Positions 22,048 through 34,113 of a stretch of DNA of 64,000 bases are shown here, piece after piece. Every line of letters starts with the position of its first letter. Within the stretch, counting starts at the first letter, position 1. Source of the DNA: Hyaloperonospora brassicae (Eukaryota > Oomycota > Peronosporomycetes > Peronosporales > Peronosporaceae); NCBI GenBank assembly GCA_947650285.1, contig CANTFL010001018.1, positions 1 through 64,000 on the forward strand, in the 5' to 3' direction. A program made the translations under genes and the position numbers. The notes beneath the pieces are model-generated. The model did not search any database. It was given only the letters and a program-made list of their open reading frames with translations, and was not told where the DNA came from.

Positions 22048-22779
22048 TGTTGGAAGTGCAACTAGCACTTGGATCGACTCCAGAGATCTAATCTACGCTA
22101 GGGCATATGCGGAATGTTCTATAGGGTTCTATGTTTGGTATCAGGCACCAAAAAGATGTAGGTCGGTAGTTCTCACTTGTATTTTGACAAGCCAGTGACG
22201 AGCCCCCTGGCGGGGGACGAAAACGCGTCTGGCGCGCAATCAAATACAATTCATTTCCTTTACTTAATGTTTACTTTCGAACAGGTTATGAGCCCAAAAG
22301 GTTTAGACAGGAGAAGTGATGACGGCTCGCACCCGCCATCATCTAATGTCGTCTACGAGACAGTTGTCGCATCTTCAGTGAGCGTGGATTTCGCCGCTGA
22401 TGCTCATGGAACGGGCGAAGACAACAATGTGAATGCGACGATACTCGCCGCCCTGGAGGGTCTCCAAGACCGTCCGGGGGGAAGACTGAAAGTCTCTCAG
22501 AGTAAGCGGGGTGAAGAGGAGCGCATGCAAGGTGACATTGAAAACGGTATCTTTGGTAATTCACTCGGACGAAGTTTAGATGCGTAGTGCATGGGAGTGG
22601 GTGCACTTTATCACACGCCGCCGAGGCGTGTACAGGTCTACAGAAGTCCGGCGCAGTCGTACTTTGGGCAAACCCACACAACGTGAAGATGTTGTTATTG
22701 GTTTAGCAAATTGAAAAGTGAATTTATTTATGTCCTTAGTTCGCAACTTCTTCTTGCAACTCTAAGCCTACTAGAGTCT

Positions 22780-22930
22780 ATGACTACACATCAGGAATCG
22801 CCAATACGCGCATGGCTAATCGTATAGTCGCTCATGAGTAATCGATACAACGCGCATTACATATGAGATAGGCGCGCATGAGTAACCGCCGATACGCGCA
22901 TTACTCATTGGATGGGCGCGCTACTGGTCG
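22780..22930. repeat. Cluster of inverted short repeats GCGCATTACTCAT / ATGAGTAATGCGC
   Basis: Within the gag gap of element A, motifs such as CGCGCAT, CATGAGTAA and TTACTCAT recur in both orientations (about 22806, 22831, 22853, 22873, 22894, 22913). They give a partly palindromic patch unlike the surrounding coding remains. It may be a small insertion. Confidence 0.5.
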
Positions 22931-23682
22931 CCATACCGTAACTTTCGTCTATCGCTTGCTCGCCGAGGCGCATCTTCAACAACAGAAAGAGGTCCACGCG
23001 TTTAGCTGCGGAACGGGGCACATACTGAGCTATCGCCACCTCAAATATCCCTGCCTCAGCAGATGCCGATGCATCAGCAGCAACGAATTTTCCGGAACCC
23101 CGATGTTGGTCAGTGTCCATTTCATGTACTGGATACACGTCAGCGAAAGCTTGGGAAACGTATTTTTGATGGAAAAGAGCTCTACCAAGGACTTGGGTCC
23201 GCTTTTTTCAGAAATGATAAGAAATTTGCTCGACAAGTCAATCTGGAGCAGCTCGCATGTGCTGTTAAGTGGAGCGAAGAGATCAAAGCAGATCTGCTGG
23301 GACACCATCTTAGTGGAACAGTTGAACGGTACTTCAACAAGCAACTTGAGGCATGATGGAACGAGAATTCTACGCTTAAGCGCGTCGTGGAGAGACTACA
23401 CCAGACGTTTAAGACCACAATGACTCCAGCGCAGTCAATGAAGTAGCTGACACGTAAGAAGTACCCAAAGAGGTCATGGCCAAAGCACTACCTATATCTG
23501 GTTGCTGGAAGTGACGCGTGTGGAAGTACCGAGTAGATTCCGATGAACAATGTGGTGCAGTATGATTCAAATAAGCTATGCACTGTTATAATGGCGAAAT
23601 ACGATCACACGCGTACTATCTACTTGCGACAGGAAGAAGGATTGTCATATTTTGATCAGTCAGTGGAAAAGGACATGACAAG

Positions 23683-23984
23683 CTTTCTCTGGTTCACGAC
23701 GCGTCCGCTCTCTATCTTTGTGTGCGCCAGAGTTCTCCAACTAAGCAGTCGACTCTTCGCTGCTGGTCGTGCTAGTGCTTGCGTACTGTGATGATAGTTG
23801 TGAGCTGAGAAATATAGTGACGTGTTTACCACTACCACTGACATGCATTGTTTCCTCTCATAATCTTGCGTCTTCCTATGGACCTGACATCATCATCGGC
23901 TACTACAACAATGTATATGATTAACATATACCTGGCGTGATCAGTATCACGAGAAGTATTGGCGACAGCAACGGTCGACCTGCA
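23683..23984 (-). repeat. Element D 3' LTR
   Basis: Direct repeat of 28293-28595. Both contain CGCTCTCTATCTTTGTG near the left end and GGTCGACCTGCA at the right end. Confidence 0.85.
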
Positions 23985-26900
23985 ACACTCCTCCTCACCT
24001 TGATGATCTGCTCATTTTGTAACTCGCGCTTCGTCACTTGAATTTGGCATCTTAGCTCCTCGAATATGTGATGCTGTAGCGGCTTGGTCAGAATATCTCC
24101 TAAGCTGGTCTTTACTGGCACACCATTTCACACTCACGCATCCCATGCTAGTTTCATCCTTGATAATTGATACCTTAGAGAAATGTTTTTTGCAACAGCT
24201 GAAACCATCTCGTTCTTCATCGTTCGTATCGCGCTTTGGTTGTCAACCATGGTAATTGGGACAATTTCAATGCTGAGCAGCTCTTGAAGAGCTTCCTGGT
24301 CCATCCACAATCAGACACACTTGTCGCACCGGCGATGAACTCTGCTTTGATAGTGGACATACCAACAACGGCTTGCTTCTTTAAACTCCACGCTATCGAC
24401 CGTCCATTAACCTCAATGAAGGCGCCGCGCGTTAATTTTTGGTCGACTTGATCACCAGCTCAATAATCATCGGACCAAATGTTGACCTCTGGGTTTTCAA
24501 CTGATAAAACCTCACTTGCCTTCCAGTAGCGCAAATCGCGATCCAATGTGCCCTTGAGATAGCAAAATTTTGTTTGATCAGCTCTCAATGGCACTTACGT
24601 TGCTTCTCGCGGTGTGTTATCGCAAAATTTATAGCATACGCTGTTTCCGGTTGTGTAGGATTTGCAATCCAAAGTAGCGCCCCGAAAGCCTCACGTATGC
24701 GTTATAGGTCCACTAGTTGCTCACTGTCAGTAGCATTATAATATGTGTTGGGATCCATTGTAGCTGTGACAGTTCTGACATGTTCAAGATTGAACGCGCG
24801 GAGTGCGCCACAAATTATGCTCTGCTGAGACAAAAAATAGCTTTGCGGGGTCTCGTACACTGCGATACCAAGAAATTTCTTCACTGTTCCGAGCATCTTG
24901 ATGCTAAAGCTCTCTTCCAGCTCTAGTGTAACATCGCGCAGCTCCTCCTCGTCATGAAAGGCGATCAGCACATCGTCCACGTAAATTCTAAGGAATATCA
25001 TCCGCCCGTTTTTTCTGCGCCTGTGATTGATGCACGGGTCCAGACTTGACTCGATAAAAAGAACTGTATTCATCGTTTCATTCCAGCAGCGATCCGATTG
25101 TTTGAGTCCATACAATTTCTTTAGCAGCTTGAGTACCTTACCCGCTTCGACGTCCAGCTCTCCGGGTGCCTTCATGCAGATGAGTTCGCGGAGCAAACCC
25201 TTCACGCAGGCATTAGAAACTTTGTCATGAGTCAATCTTAGTCCAAGCAAACTTGATAGTGCAAAACATAGACGCACACTGCTCATTTTGATGACCGGTG
25301 CAAATGTCTCCGAGAAACTAATGCCGTACTTCTGGATAAACCCTCGAGCAACGAGTCTTGCTTTAAAGAGCTCAACGTCACCATCAGCATCAAACTTGGT
25401 CTTCAAAACCCATTTGCTGTCGAAGATTTTCGTATCCTTGTTTGGTTCGTCAACATCCTTCTAAGTGACATTTTCGACGAGTATATCGAGCTCTGCCGTC
25501 ATCGCATCGATCCAGTTCTGTCTTATAGGAAGAGGTATGGCTTCTTTGACGGATCTTGGACCTTCGACTCGTACAACCACCATTGCGGAACCTTCATCAT
25601 ATCGAGCAGGCGTAACGACATGATGACGCTCACGTCGTTCTGCCAGCGATTATATTTCATCAGTTTAAGCCAACCCCAATTTCTTCGCAACCAGAAACGC
25701 TCGATTCATCTTCACTTGGACTCGGTATGCTATCTTAGTCAGATATGTTGCAGGTGGGTAAATCATCTATAGCACGTAGATCTTGTGGATACCCTTCTTG
25801 GCCGAGTTGATCGACTGGACATGCTGCTATACTAAGGTCTTCTTAGTGCGTTTGACAAATATGAGACGTCCCTGGACCTTATCATCATACCCGATGAATA
25901 TTCCGTGCTCACACTTCTTTCGTGTACCCATGGACTTACTATTGACATGAACCGTTACTTTCTGAGCCCACTTTAGTATGCTACTAACGTTGGGCTTGTG
26001 TCCGGTCAGAGCTTCAACAGGCGGCTTGTTTCCGCCATTTTTACGTGTCGAAGTCGTTTTCTTACCCATGACTGATGTCGTAGTGCTTACGACCACAGAA
26101 GCTAGGCTTCTCGGCAGCGACATTTATCATAACCCGTATGCCGTCAAACAAAGTTCTGTGGCGCCTATCCACCTTTCCATTTGAAGACGATTCGTCTGGT
26201 TTTGTTAGATGCAGATGGATACCGCGTTTTGCACACCACGACCTTATCTTGTTCGTGTCAAATATATTGTCGCTCCGATTGACCTTCAATTGCACGTCTT
26301 ACTGTCGCTAGAATCTTGCTATGCATTCTTTCAGCAGCGGACAACCAGTCGGATTTAGTACGCATTTGGAATTACTTCTCCATAGATAGACGCATAGTCG
26401 ACGACATGCAAAGAGTGATTACATCCTTTGTTATCGTGCGGCTTGACGTTTGTCTTAGAATCAACTCTAATTAGGGAGCCAGTGTCATCCGTTGGTGCTA
26501 ATCGGAAGTGCCTGTTATCGTTTTAGCGCTTCTTGTTTGCTTCCTCTCGCGACATGCATCACAGTCACTTCGATTCTTGTCAGTGATGTGTACCCATCAG
26601 CAAGGTCGTGATTCTCAATTACCGTTACATCCTCAACGTTGATATGGCCGAGTCGAGCATGTCATTCCATGACGCTGTCGTTAGATTTCGCTGTGACGCT
26701 CGCTTCAGCTAATTCGATTGCATGTCCATTAAGGTAGCCGGTCCATTGTATCACGTCGCACAGTCAACAGCAATTTTGACTTCCGAATCGTCAACCTTTT
26801 ACAGTGATGCGTCTTGCTCAGTCAGTGAAATATGAATACCTTGTTTTGCAAGTGTATTCATTGGTAGCAGATTTTCGCGTAGCCCTGGAAATGCGTGCAC

Positions 26901-27998
26901 GTCTTGCAACATACTCTTGGTTTGTTTTTCGTTGACATACATCTCCATTACGATGTGGCCATACGTAGTAGACTAGATGGTGCGACCATATGCGATAGTC
27001 GCGGGCATATTGCATGCGTACTCTTTTTGTAGCGCAAATCCGGTACCGCATATGTGGTGACCAGCGCCAGAGTCTAGCACCAATTCTCGATGATCACTGA
27101 TGCCTCTGAATGCTGCCCATCAGGATGCGTACTTACAGTCCTTATCGTCAGTCTTGTTGATCTCGAGAGATGTCCCCACCACATTAGCTGAGCCTGTTGA
27201 CCTTTTAGTATTCTCCAGAAATTCCTTGCGTGGGTATGTTGTAGCAATGTGACCCTCATCCTCACAAAAGAATCAGGCACGCTAAGGATACTTTTTGGCT
27301 CCTTTGCGCTGAATGCATCACCAGTTTCATGCCTTGACTTCCGCTTTTCCTTCTCGAGCTTCGGTTTGTTTCTCTCGGCACGGCCGTACAGATTCGTCAC
27401 CCCCTTTATCTTACAGACGAATCGCTTTTCGCTTCCTGTGATGGATATCAGGTATCTTGTAGCGTTCTCGAGCTCGATCACGTACTCCAAGCTGTCTTGA
27501 TCGATCTCCACCAGTGAGCGTCTCTTTTCGGATGGGCAAGAGCATAATCAGATGTATTCAAGGATAATCTTGCTCGTGTTACCATTAATACGGGTCACGA
27601 CAGCTCTCATGTACTCGATACAAGATGTCCATGTTGCGTTTGTTCTCTTTAGTGCTTCAATTAGCTTTCCCAGTTGAGACTGTCTCGGCTTACAGCAAGA
27701 ACTGGTTCTTCATGGACCTGCATATACTGTCGTAGTTAGTAATAAGTACTCGATCCGCGATGTACTTGATATGTATAAAGGATGCACCGCGAAAACACAT
27801 AGCCATAGCGCTCATTCGGTACTCGTCATTCCAGACTACGAAATTGAAGGTCCCAAGCGTATGTATCTGCACATCAAATTGGTACTTGAACGAGTCCCAA
27901 TCAGCTCCACGTCCTGAGTGTTGCCCTTCTCCGGTGAACTCAACCAAGTTAACGTCCTTCAACTTGGGTGCACTAAATGACCGATATGCTGCGGACAA
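23921..27998 (-). pseudogene. Element D gag-pol remains
   Basis: Read right to left. Gag starts MSAAYRSFSAPKLKDVN (27998) and continues around 27511-27074; its zinc knuckle reads CEDEGHIATTY, where the last Cys is replaced by Tyr. Integrase parts follow (ESSSNGKVDRRHRTLFD, about 26210; GIFIGYDDKVQGR, about 25890). A 234-codon reverse transcriptase block (25406-24702) has KARLVARGFIQKYGI, LKKLYGLKQSDRCW and the intact RIYVDDVLIAF. The RNase H end reads KTSLGDILTKPLQHH (about 24115-24070) and extends into the LTR. Stops and frameshifts separate the blocks. Its gag is unlike that of A or B, so it belongs to a different Copia lineage. Confidence 0.78.
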
Positions 27999-28292
27999 TG
28001 TCGTCGGTGAGGTAGTGTGAATTCTTACATTGGAGTCGGTTTGCCTTGACGCTTGAGCTTGTGCTCATGACTCACGAAGATCTTATTGCAAGGTTGCAAT
28101 GAGTTGATCATATCCATATGAGCATGTAGGGTCATCGTGTCCCGGTTGCTCTAATGAAGAAGATGAGAGTAAATGACCCTCCGTTTTCGTCAGGAGTCTG
28201 AAAATGTCCCATGTCTTCAAGCTAGGGAGCGAGGTTTCTCGTTGGTGAGAAGATGTCATCATCTTCACGTTTACCGCTTGGGATTATAACCT

Positions 28293-28595
28293 CTTCTCTG
28301 GCTAATGACGCGTACGCTCTCTATCTTTGTGCTGCGCCAGAGTTCTTCAGCTCAGCAGTCGACTCTTCGCTGCTAGTTCGTGCTAGTACTTGCGTACTGT
28401 GATGATAGTTGTGAACTGAGAAATATAGTGACTTGTTTACCACTACCACTGACATGCATTGTTTCGTCTCATAATCTTGCGTCTTCCTATGGACCTGACA
28501 TCATCATCGGCTACTACAACAATGTATATGGTTAACATATGCCTGGCGTGATCAGTATCACGAGAAGTATTGGCGACAGCAACGGTCGACCTGCA
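28293..28595 (-). repeat. Element D 5' LTR
   Basis: Direct repeat of 23683-23984. The adjoining primer-like site (GGGATTATAACC on the plus strand, 28280-28291) lies on its left side. Confidence 0.85.
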
Positions 28596-28870
28596 GCAAG
28601 AAGTGATAAGGCGGTTGGTAGAGACTTCGTGGCAAGCATCAGTGATCCCAAACCGCGATCTGACACTCGCATGTGTTACACATGTCAGAAGATTGGACAT
28701 ACAGCACTGAATTGAATAAACAAGAGCTAATAGCGGGAAGGCTGGTGCGAAAGAAAATTTCGCACTTTTTGTGCGGGATTCGCATAACAAGTCAACGAGA
28801 CGTATGAATTCTCGATAGTGGTTCCAACCGTCACTTTGTAAGTGACGAAAGTCTCGTTGAAGATACAAGG

Positions 28871-29246
28871 TGTTAGAAGCTATTGCTTTTGACAGGTCGT
28901 GAAGGTCAAGGGCAATACCCTATCACACGGTAAGTAACAACCGTACCTGATCGGCTAACAGACTTGACATCCTGACAGATGGGACGAGGCGACGATATCG
29001 CCACGTCGGACCACCAGGATGTTGCGACATATGAGACGAAGCGACGAGATTACCACGTCGTCTTGTCAATGTCGTAGCAGATGGGACGGAGAGAGATAGA
29101 AGTGATGTATAGACGTTATAGTTGCAGTCCGTTTCGCATGCATGTGTAGTTATTAACGACCGAGGAAAGTTAATGCTTAATATATATCACTTTTACTTCT
29201 ACATCTTCTGCAACAAGTGCAGCAACACTAATAACATCTCTTAACA
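28871..29246 (+). repeat. Element B 5' LTR
   Basis: Begins TGTTAGAAGCTATTGC and ends CTCTTAACA. Direct repeat of 33739-34113. Confidence 0.9.
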
Positions 29247-29259
29247 GGTTATGAGCCCA
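29247..29259 (+). other. Primer-binding site overlapping the gag start (element B)
   Basis: GGTTATGAGCCCA directly abuts the LTR end. It is complementary to the anticodon-arm sequence TGGGCTCATAACC of initiator tRNA-Met. Copia-type elements are known to prime with an initiator-tRNA half molecule through this arm rather than its 3' end. The ATG inside the site is the gag start codon (29251). The same motif occurs at 22284-22296 (element A) and, inverted, at 42149-42161 (element C). Confidence 0.75.
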
Positions 29260-31332
29260 AAGGATCGTGTCGGCGGCGCAGCTCAAGGAGCCACACCCGC
29301 TGTGGTGGTCGATGGTCAAGGATCGACCGAGGACCACCAACTGGAAGAAAAGTCGGCAGTGCCCGCGGCGGCATTGGACAAGATGCTCGCCATGCTTGGC
29401 GATTTGTCGGATCGGATGGGTAGGATGGAATCCTCCCATCATGGACAAGTCGGTGACCAACGCAAGCAATCTGCGGAGTCGAGCGTCTTTGCTTCGGCTC
29501 TCGGTTCAGGGGCCAGTATAACACTCCAGGCTTCGGAGCGTACCCCGCCTTCTAAACGTTCACCGAACGTCTCGCCGGCCACCTACTTTGGTGCCCGACG
29601 ACCTGCTTTGGCCTGGGATCACATGGTCGACGCGCCGGCCCAGGCCAATGTAAATTATGGAATGGCTCAAGGACTTGAGCCTGGAGTTCATGAGAATACC
29701 ATGCCCGCGGGAGCATACCCGGGTATGCAGATGCCAGGTCCGGTGTTACATCAACCTGGGCAGGTACACCAGGGTGTATTGGATGGTCGTCAAAGGAAGC
29801 TGGCTTTGCAACCTTTCGACGGTAATGAGCTCTACCTCGGACCTGGTAGTGGCTTCATTGAATGGGGGAAAGAATTTGTTTGGCAGGTTGCCTTTTCGGA
29901 AATCGCCTGTGGGTGTGCATGGCCTGAGGACATTAAGGTTTATGTCCTCGGCCAACAACTCGCTGGTACGGCGCAGAAGTACTATCGGCGGCAGGTGAAA
30001 ACTTGGTGGTCTGAGAGTCCGACCTTGGAGCATGCAATGCAAAGGTTACCCCAGATCTTTAACACCAAGATAACACCTGCCCAAAGCATGAAGCAGTTTA
30101 CTGCAGACAAGTCATTTCAGCGTAGCTGGACGGAGCATTTTCTGTACCTGACCGCTGTAATCTATGCGTGCGGAGGTGCGGACAACCTCGTGCTGGACAA
30201 CATCGTGCACTATGCCGATCCGTCTATGCGGACTACCATGTTGTCTCGCCTGATTTTGAACAGGATCGATTTCCTTCGCCAAGCTGAAGAGATCTCCCAA
30301 TTTGCTCAGTCAACGGAAGTTGTAGTTCGCGTGAAGCATTTCGGTCGAGATGTTGTTAACATCGTCGAACCGAACAACCAACCCAAGAGGAACAAACGGA
30401 TCAAGAAACAACATGGCCCACAACGACGCAAGCAGTGTTACCTGTGTGGGAGCAACAGGCACCTCAAGAGGACCTGTTCAAAAGGTGCCAAGAAGAAACC
30501 AGATGCGGATTTTGTCTTGGCAATTCCAGGACATCAAACGATCTCACCAAGTCACTGGGTGCTGGACATCGGCTCAGGTCGCCATTTGGTTAACGACTTG
30601 GACTTGCTGGAAGATGCTGTGGATTGTAATACCGAATGGTTTACTGCAGCATCGGATAGTGAACCACTTCGGATCACCAAACAAGGAAGCGTCATGGTCC
30701 GGGTCAAAGCACTTGGATTGACTAACACCATTCGTCTTCTCGATGTTCAATACGCCTCCAATTTGGAGTGCAACATCATCTCGTTTGGAAAACTCGAGTC
30801 GAAGGGATGCGTTCTTGAATACCGAGAAGGGAGGCGTGTCATGGTGTCACATTCTGGTGGGATACCTATCATGGATGTTGATTGCATCAACAGTGTGCTG
30901 GTCGTTGAATTTTTCAATAAAAATACGACCGATGGTTTTCGTGGATTTGGGTTACCAAGAGAAGCGATCATGACGGTTGTTGAAGACATTACAAACCATG
31001 CAAAGAACGACACGCAACACGGAACTTTGTCCAATTTTCATCGGTGTCTAGGTCACCTGTCCTATGACACCATCATCAAGATGGCTCGGCACCCCGCCTC
31101 TGGTATCGAATTGACTGATACCACGCGTGTTAAATGCTTAGCCTGTGCACAAGGCAAGCAGACAAAGAACCGACAATCGCAGAAGGACAGTGGGCTGAAT
31201 TCGCCCATTGACGTGATCGGAGGTGTGGTACGTTCAGACCTAAAAGGTCATTTGACCCCCCGTGATCGCTCGGCAATCGATACCTGGTCAATTTCATTGA
31301 CCACAGGTCGAACTATTGCCGGGTGTTCCTAG
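29251..31332 (+). CDS. Element B gag / protease / pre-integrase ORF (693 codons, truncated pol)
   Basis: Gag begins MSPKDRVGG. Its central domain (FDGNELYLGPGSGFIEWGKE, VLGQQLAGTAQKYY) matches element A gag. A CCHC knuckle CYLCGSNRHLKRTC (CX2CX4HX4C) lies at about residue 395. The protease reads WVLDIGSGRHLV, with Ile in place of Ser in the usual DSG triad. The GAG-pre-integrase motif HRCLGHLSYDTIIKMA with CLACAQGKQ follows at about residues 597-640. The ORF ends at 31332 because of a frameshift near 31255: the next frame continues as YLVNFIDHRSNYCRVFLAK, the integrase core. No expression evidence is available. Confidence 0.85.
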   Translation: MSPKDRVGGAAQGATPAVVVDGQGSTEDHQLEEKSAVPAAALDKMLAMLGDLSDRMGRMESSHHGQVGDQRKQSAESSVFASALGSGASITLQASERTPPSKRSPNVSPATYFGARRPALAWDHMVDAPAQANVNYGMAQGLEPGVHENTMPAGAYPGMQMPGPVLHQPGQVHQGVLDGRQRKLALQPFDGNELYLGPGSGFIEWGKEFVWQVAFSEIACGCAWPEDIKVYVLGQQLAGTAQKYYRRQVKTWWSESPTLEHAMQRLPQIFNTKITPAQSMKQFTADKSFQRSWTEHFLYLTAVIYACGGADNLVLDNIVHYADPSMRTTMLSRLILNRIDFLRQAEEISQFAQSTEVVVRVKHFGRDVVNIVEPNNQPKRNKRIKKQHGPQRRKQCYLCGSNRHLKRTCSKGAKKKPDADFVLAIPGHQTISPSHWVLDIGSGRHLVNDLDLLEDAVDCNTEWFTAASDSEPLRITKQGSVMVRVKALGLTNTIRLLDVQYASNLECNIISFGKLESKGCVLEYREGRRVMVSHSGGIPIMDVDCINSVLVVEFFNKNTTDGFRGFGLPREAIMTVVEDITNHAKNDTQHGTLSNFHRCLGHLSYDTIIKMARHPASGIELTDTTRVKCLACAQGKQTKNRQSQKDSGLNSPIDVIGGVVRSDLKGHLTPRDRSAIDTWSISLTTGRTIAGCS

Positions 31333-33801
31333 CGAAGACCAAAGATGCCGCTGCGATGCACTTCAAGAATTTCTTGGTGGCTTTTGAACGTCAATTTAAT
31401 TGCCGTATACACGTTTTACGTACAGAAGGTGGATGTGAGTACAAGCCTCTGGATTTTTTTGCAAGGAAGTTGAAGTCACTCTTCAGGTGAGCGAGCTTGA
31501 AAATCAGGCCAGCAATGGCAAAGCTGAACGCATGCATCGCATCATTTTGAACATGGTGCGAAGCATGGTGTTTGCAAGTGGGTTGCCCTTGACGTTTTGG
31601 GGTGATGCTGCATAATATGTAGCATACATCCTAAATCGAATCCCTACCAAGGCAAACGAAGGTGGCATCTCACCTATTGAGATGTTAACCAAGAAGACAC
31701 TCGTCTTAAGTGACATTGTGCTTTTCGGATCTCCATGCACCGTGCACCGAACGACCTCAAACAAGTCGTTGGATCATCGAAGAAAACAGGGTATCATCAT
31801 CGGCAAGAGCGATGAGATGAAATGAAATCGGGTTTTCATACCGACGGAACGTGTCGTGGTGGTGAGTCAACATGTGAAAAATGTTGAGACCTTGGATAAC
31901 ATACAAGAGACAAACGTGACCAAAATGTTACATGGTACCGAAGGTCAGGACGAGCTCGGTGAACAAGTCAGCACGAGCAAATTAAGGGAAAGGTCATCGG
32001 GATGGACTCGTGATCCACACATGACACGGTCACGTCAAATTGACGGAGAAACATCAAGTGATGTCATTGACACACACCAGACTGTCGATATGATCAACGT
32101 TTTTCGAGACCCAAGGAACTATGGCGAGGCCGTACGGAGCGACATCAAGGATAAATGGGCTGTGGCCATCAAGGATGAGCTGGATGCACTGGAGGAAAAT
32201 GGTGTGTGGGCGGTTGTTGTTCCACCTGACAACGCCCACATACTCACAACAAATGGGTCTTTAAGACAAGTACCGACGCCGAACGGAAAGTCGAATGATA
32301 CAAGGCCAGACTTGTTGTATGCGGGAACGAGCAGTTGTTTGGAGTCGACTACACCTTGACTTTTGCCGCGGTTATGGAACTAGGGACTGTTAAGATGATT
32401 CTGGTCCTCTCGCACAGATGGAACGTACCGGCCCGGCACGGGGATGTGCCGAGTCCATATGTCAAGGCTGATTAAGAAAAGGACCTCGACATCTACATGG
32501 AAATAACAAGCGGTATAAAAGTTGATGATGACACCTTGGCTCATGATGGAGTGGACGGGACAAAACAACTCGCGCTGTTGCTCAAGACATCCTTGTACGG
32601 ATTGAAACAAGCTGGAAGATAATGGAGCAAGCTACTGCACTCCAAGTTGACTGAGTTAGACTTCAGACATTGCACGACGGACATGTGTCTATACGTCAAC
32701 CGAACCGGCACAGATTTAACGGTCGTCGGTGTTTACGTCGACAATTTGCTGGTGACTGGAACATCGAATGATGTCGCCGGACAATTTTATAAGTACATGG
32801 CGTCTCTCAAGATCAAGGACCTCGGAATGGCGAACAAGTTTCTCGGACTTAGGGTCAAGCTGGACGATAACGAAGGCTACATGTTGAAAGAAGAAGTAAC
32901 CATCGACCTACTGCTAAAGGAACATGGACTGTCTACAGCTATCTGGGTTCGATCTCCAATAGGAGACGAATGCAATGCCGTCGATGAGACGAAATCAGAG
33001 TCTCTGAAGCCGACCGCCACGGTTGGAGATGATAGTGTCAAGGCTTTCCAATCACTAGTCGGAAGTTTACTATAGATCGCGCGTTGCACTCGACCGGACA
33101 TTTGTTTCGCGGTACACCGGGTGACTCGACAGACTCACAAGACGACAACAAAGGATTGGAGAACGACGAAACGATTCGCAAGATACCTGAAGGAAACTAA
33201 GAGTTTTAAGTTATGCATCAACATCTCACACGGTATGGACGTCCCAATCAAGGTTAAAAGATGGAGTGATGCAGACTTTGATGCGGACAAGTAGGACCGC
33301 AAGTCGGTTACGGGATACGTTCTCACGATGGATGGTGCTGTCGAGTCATGGGTGTGCAAGAAGCAGACGGTTTTTTTGCTGAGCACTATGAAAGCTGAGT
33401 TCATCGCGGCATCCCACGCTGGTCACGAGCTCTTGGGTTTAAAGGAACTGTTTGGCGAACTAAACATGAAGATTGTCAAGCCAAAGCCGATGTGTATGGA
33501 TAATCAAGCCGCGATTAACTTGTTGAAGACCGAGAAGAGCTCATCAAGTGCAAATAATGTGGACATTTGGTTCAAGTTCATCTGCCGCTACGCTCAAGCA
33601 AACGAGGTTGAGCCACGCTTCATCGAGTCAGAAGAGATGATTGCTGATCTCCTGACTAGAGCACTGGCGGCACCAAGGATGAAGGAACTACGTGCGATGT
33701 TCAAGTTGAAGAACCCTCCGGATACGATTGAGGAGGAGTGTAAGAAGCTATTGCTTTTGACAGGTAGTGAAGGTCAAGGGCAATACCCTATCACACGGTA
33801 A
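31270..33801 (+). pseudogene. Element B integrase, reverse transcriptase and RNase H remains
   Basis: Integrase core (31273-31440) has RTEGGCEY where RTDGGGEY is expected, so a catalytic Asp is Glu. It continues with NQASNGKAERMHRIILNM (about 31500-31560) and is broken by stops. Reverse transcriptase appears in pieces (TSLYGLKQAGR, about 32590; CTTDMCLYVN, 32670). Its active site reads VYVDNLLVTG (32731-32760), YVDN instead of YVDD. RNase H lies at 33328-33801 (STMKAEFIAASHAGHELLGL, MCMDNQAAINLL). Several stops and frameshifts remain, so the element cannot move by its own proteins. Confidence 0.8.
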
Positions 33802-34113
33802 GTAACAACCGTACCTGATCGGCTAACAGACTTGACATCCTGACAGATGGGACGAGGCGACGATATCGCCACGTCGGACCACCAGGATGTTGCGACATAT
33901 GAGACGAAGCGACGAGATTACCACTTCGTCTTGTCAATGTCGTAGCAGATGGGACGGAGCGGGATAGACGTGAATTATAGACGGTATAGTTGCAGTCCGT
34001 TTCGCATGCATGTGTAGTTATTAACGACCGAGGAAAGTTAATGCTTAATATATATCACTTTTACTTCTACATATTCTGCAACAAGTGCAGCAACACTAAT
34101 ACCATCTCTTATT
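33739..34113 (+). repeat. Element B 3' LTR
   Basis: Begins TGTAAGAAGCTATTGC and ends CTCTTATT just before the ACAAG target copy. RNase H coding reads into its first ~60 bp. Confidence 0.9.

Larger units (their letters stand above)
23683..28595 (-). mobile_element. Copia element D (minus strand), nested in element A
   Basis: LTRs of about 302 bp lie at 23683-23984 and 28293-28595, direct repeats with roughly 18 differences by eye. The element points left, so the right LTR is its 5' LTR. On the minus strand the LTR is followed at once by GGTTATAATCCC, a primer-site-like motif. Target duplication: ACAAG at 23678-23682 and GCAAG at 28596-28600 (one mismatch). Deleting the element joins element A gag in frame. 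Internal coding is decayed. Confidence 0.85.
28870..34113 (+). mobile_element. Copia element B (plus strand), youngest insertion, nested in element A
   Basis: LTRs of about 375 bp lie at 28871-29246 and 33739-34113, with about a dozen differences by eye (about 3%). A perfect 5-bp target duplication ACAAG flanks it (28865-28869 and 34114-34118). Deleting the element rejoins element A's protease in frame (SLVEDTRC then EINGMLP). The primer-binding site GGTTATGAGCCCA (29247-29259) directly follows the 5' LTR. The element is complete in structure, but its coding region is defective. Confidence 0.9.

Noticed and set aside
22048..22283. Matching LTR pair for element A with 37327 onward
   Set aside because: Only the first ~11 bases agree; the rest cannot be aligned by eye, so the pair is not asserted.
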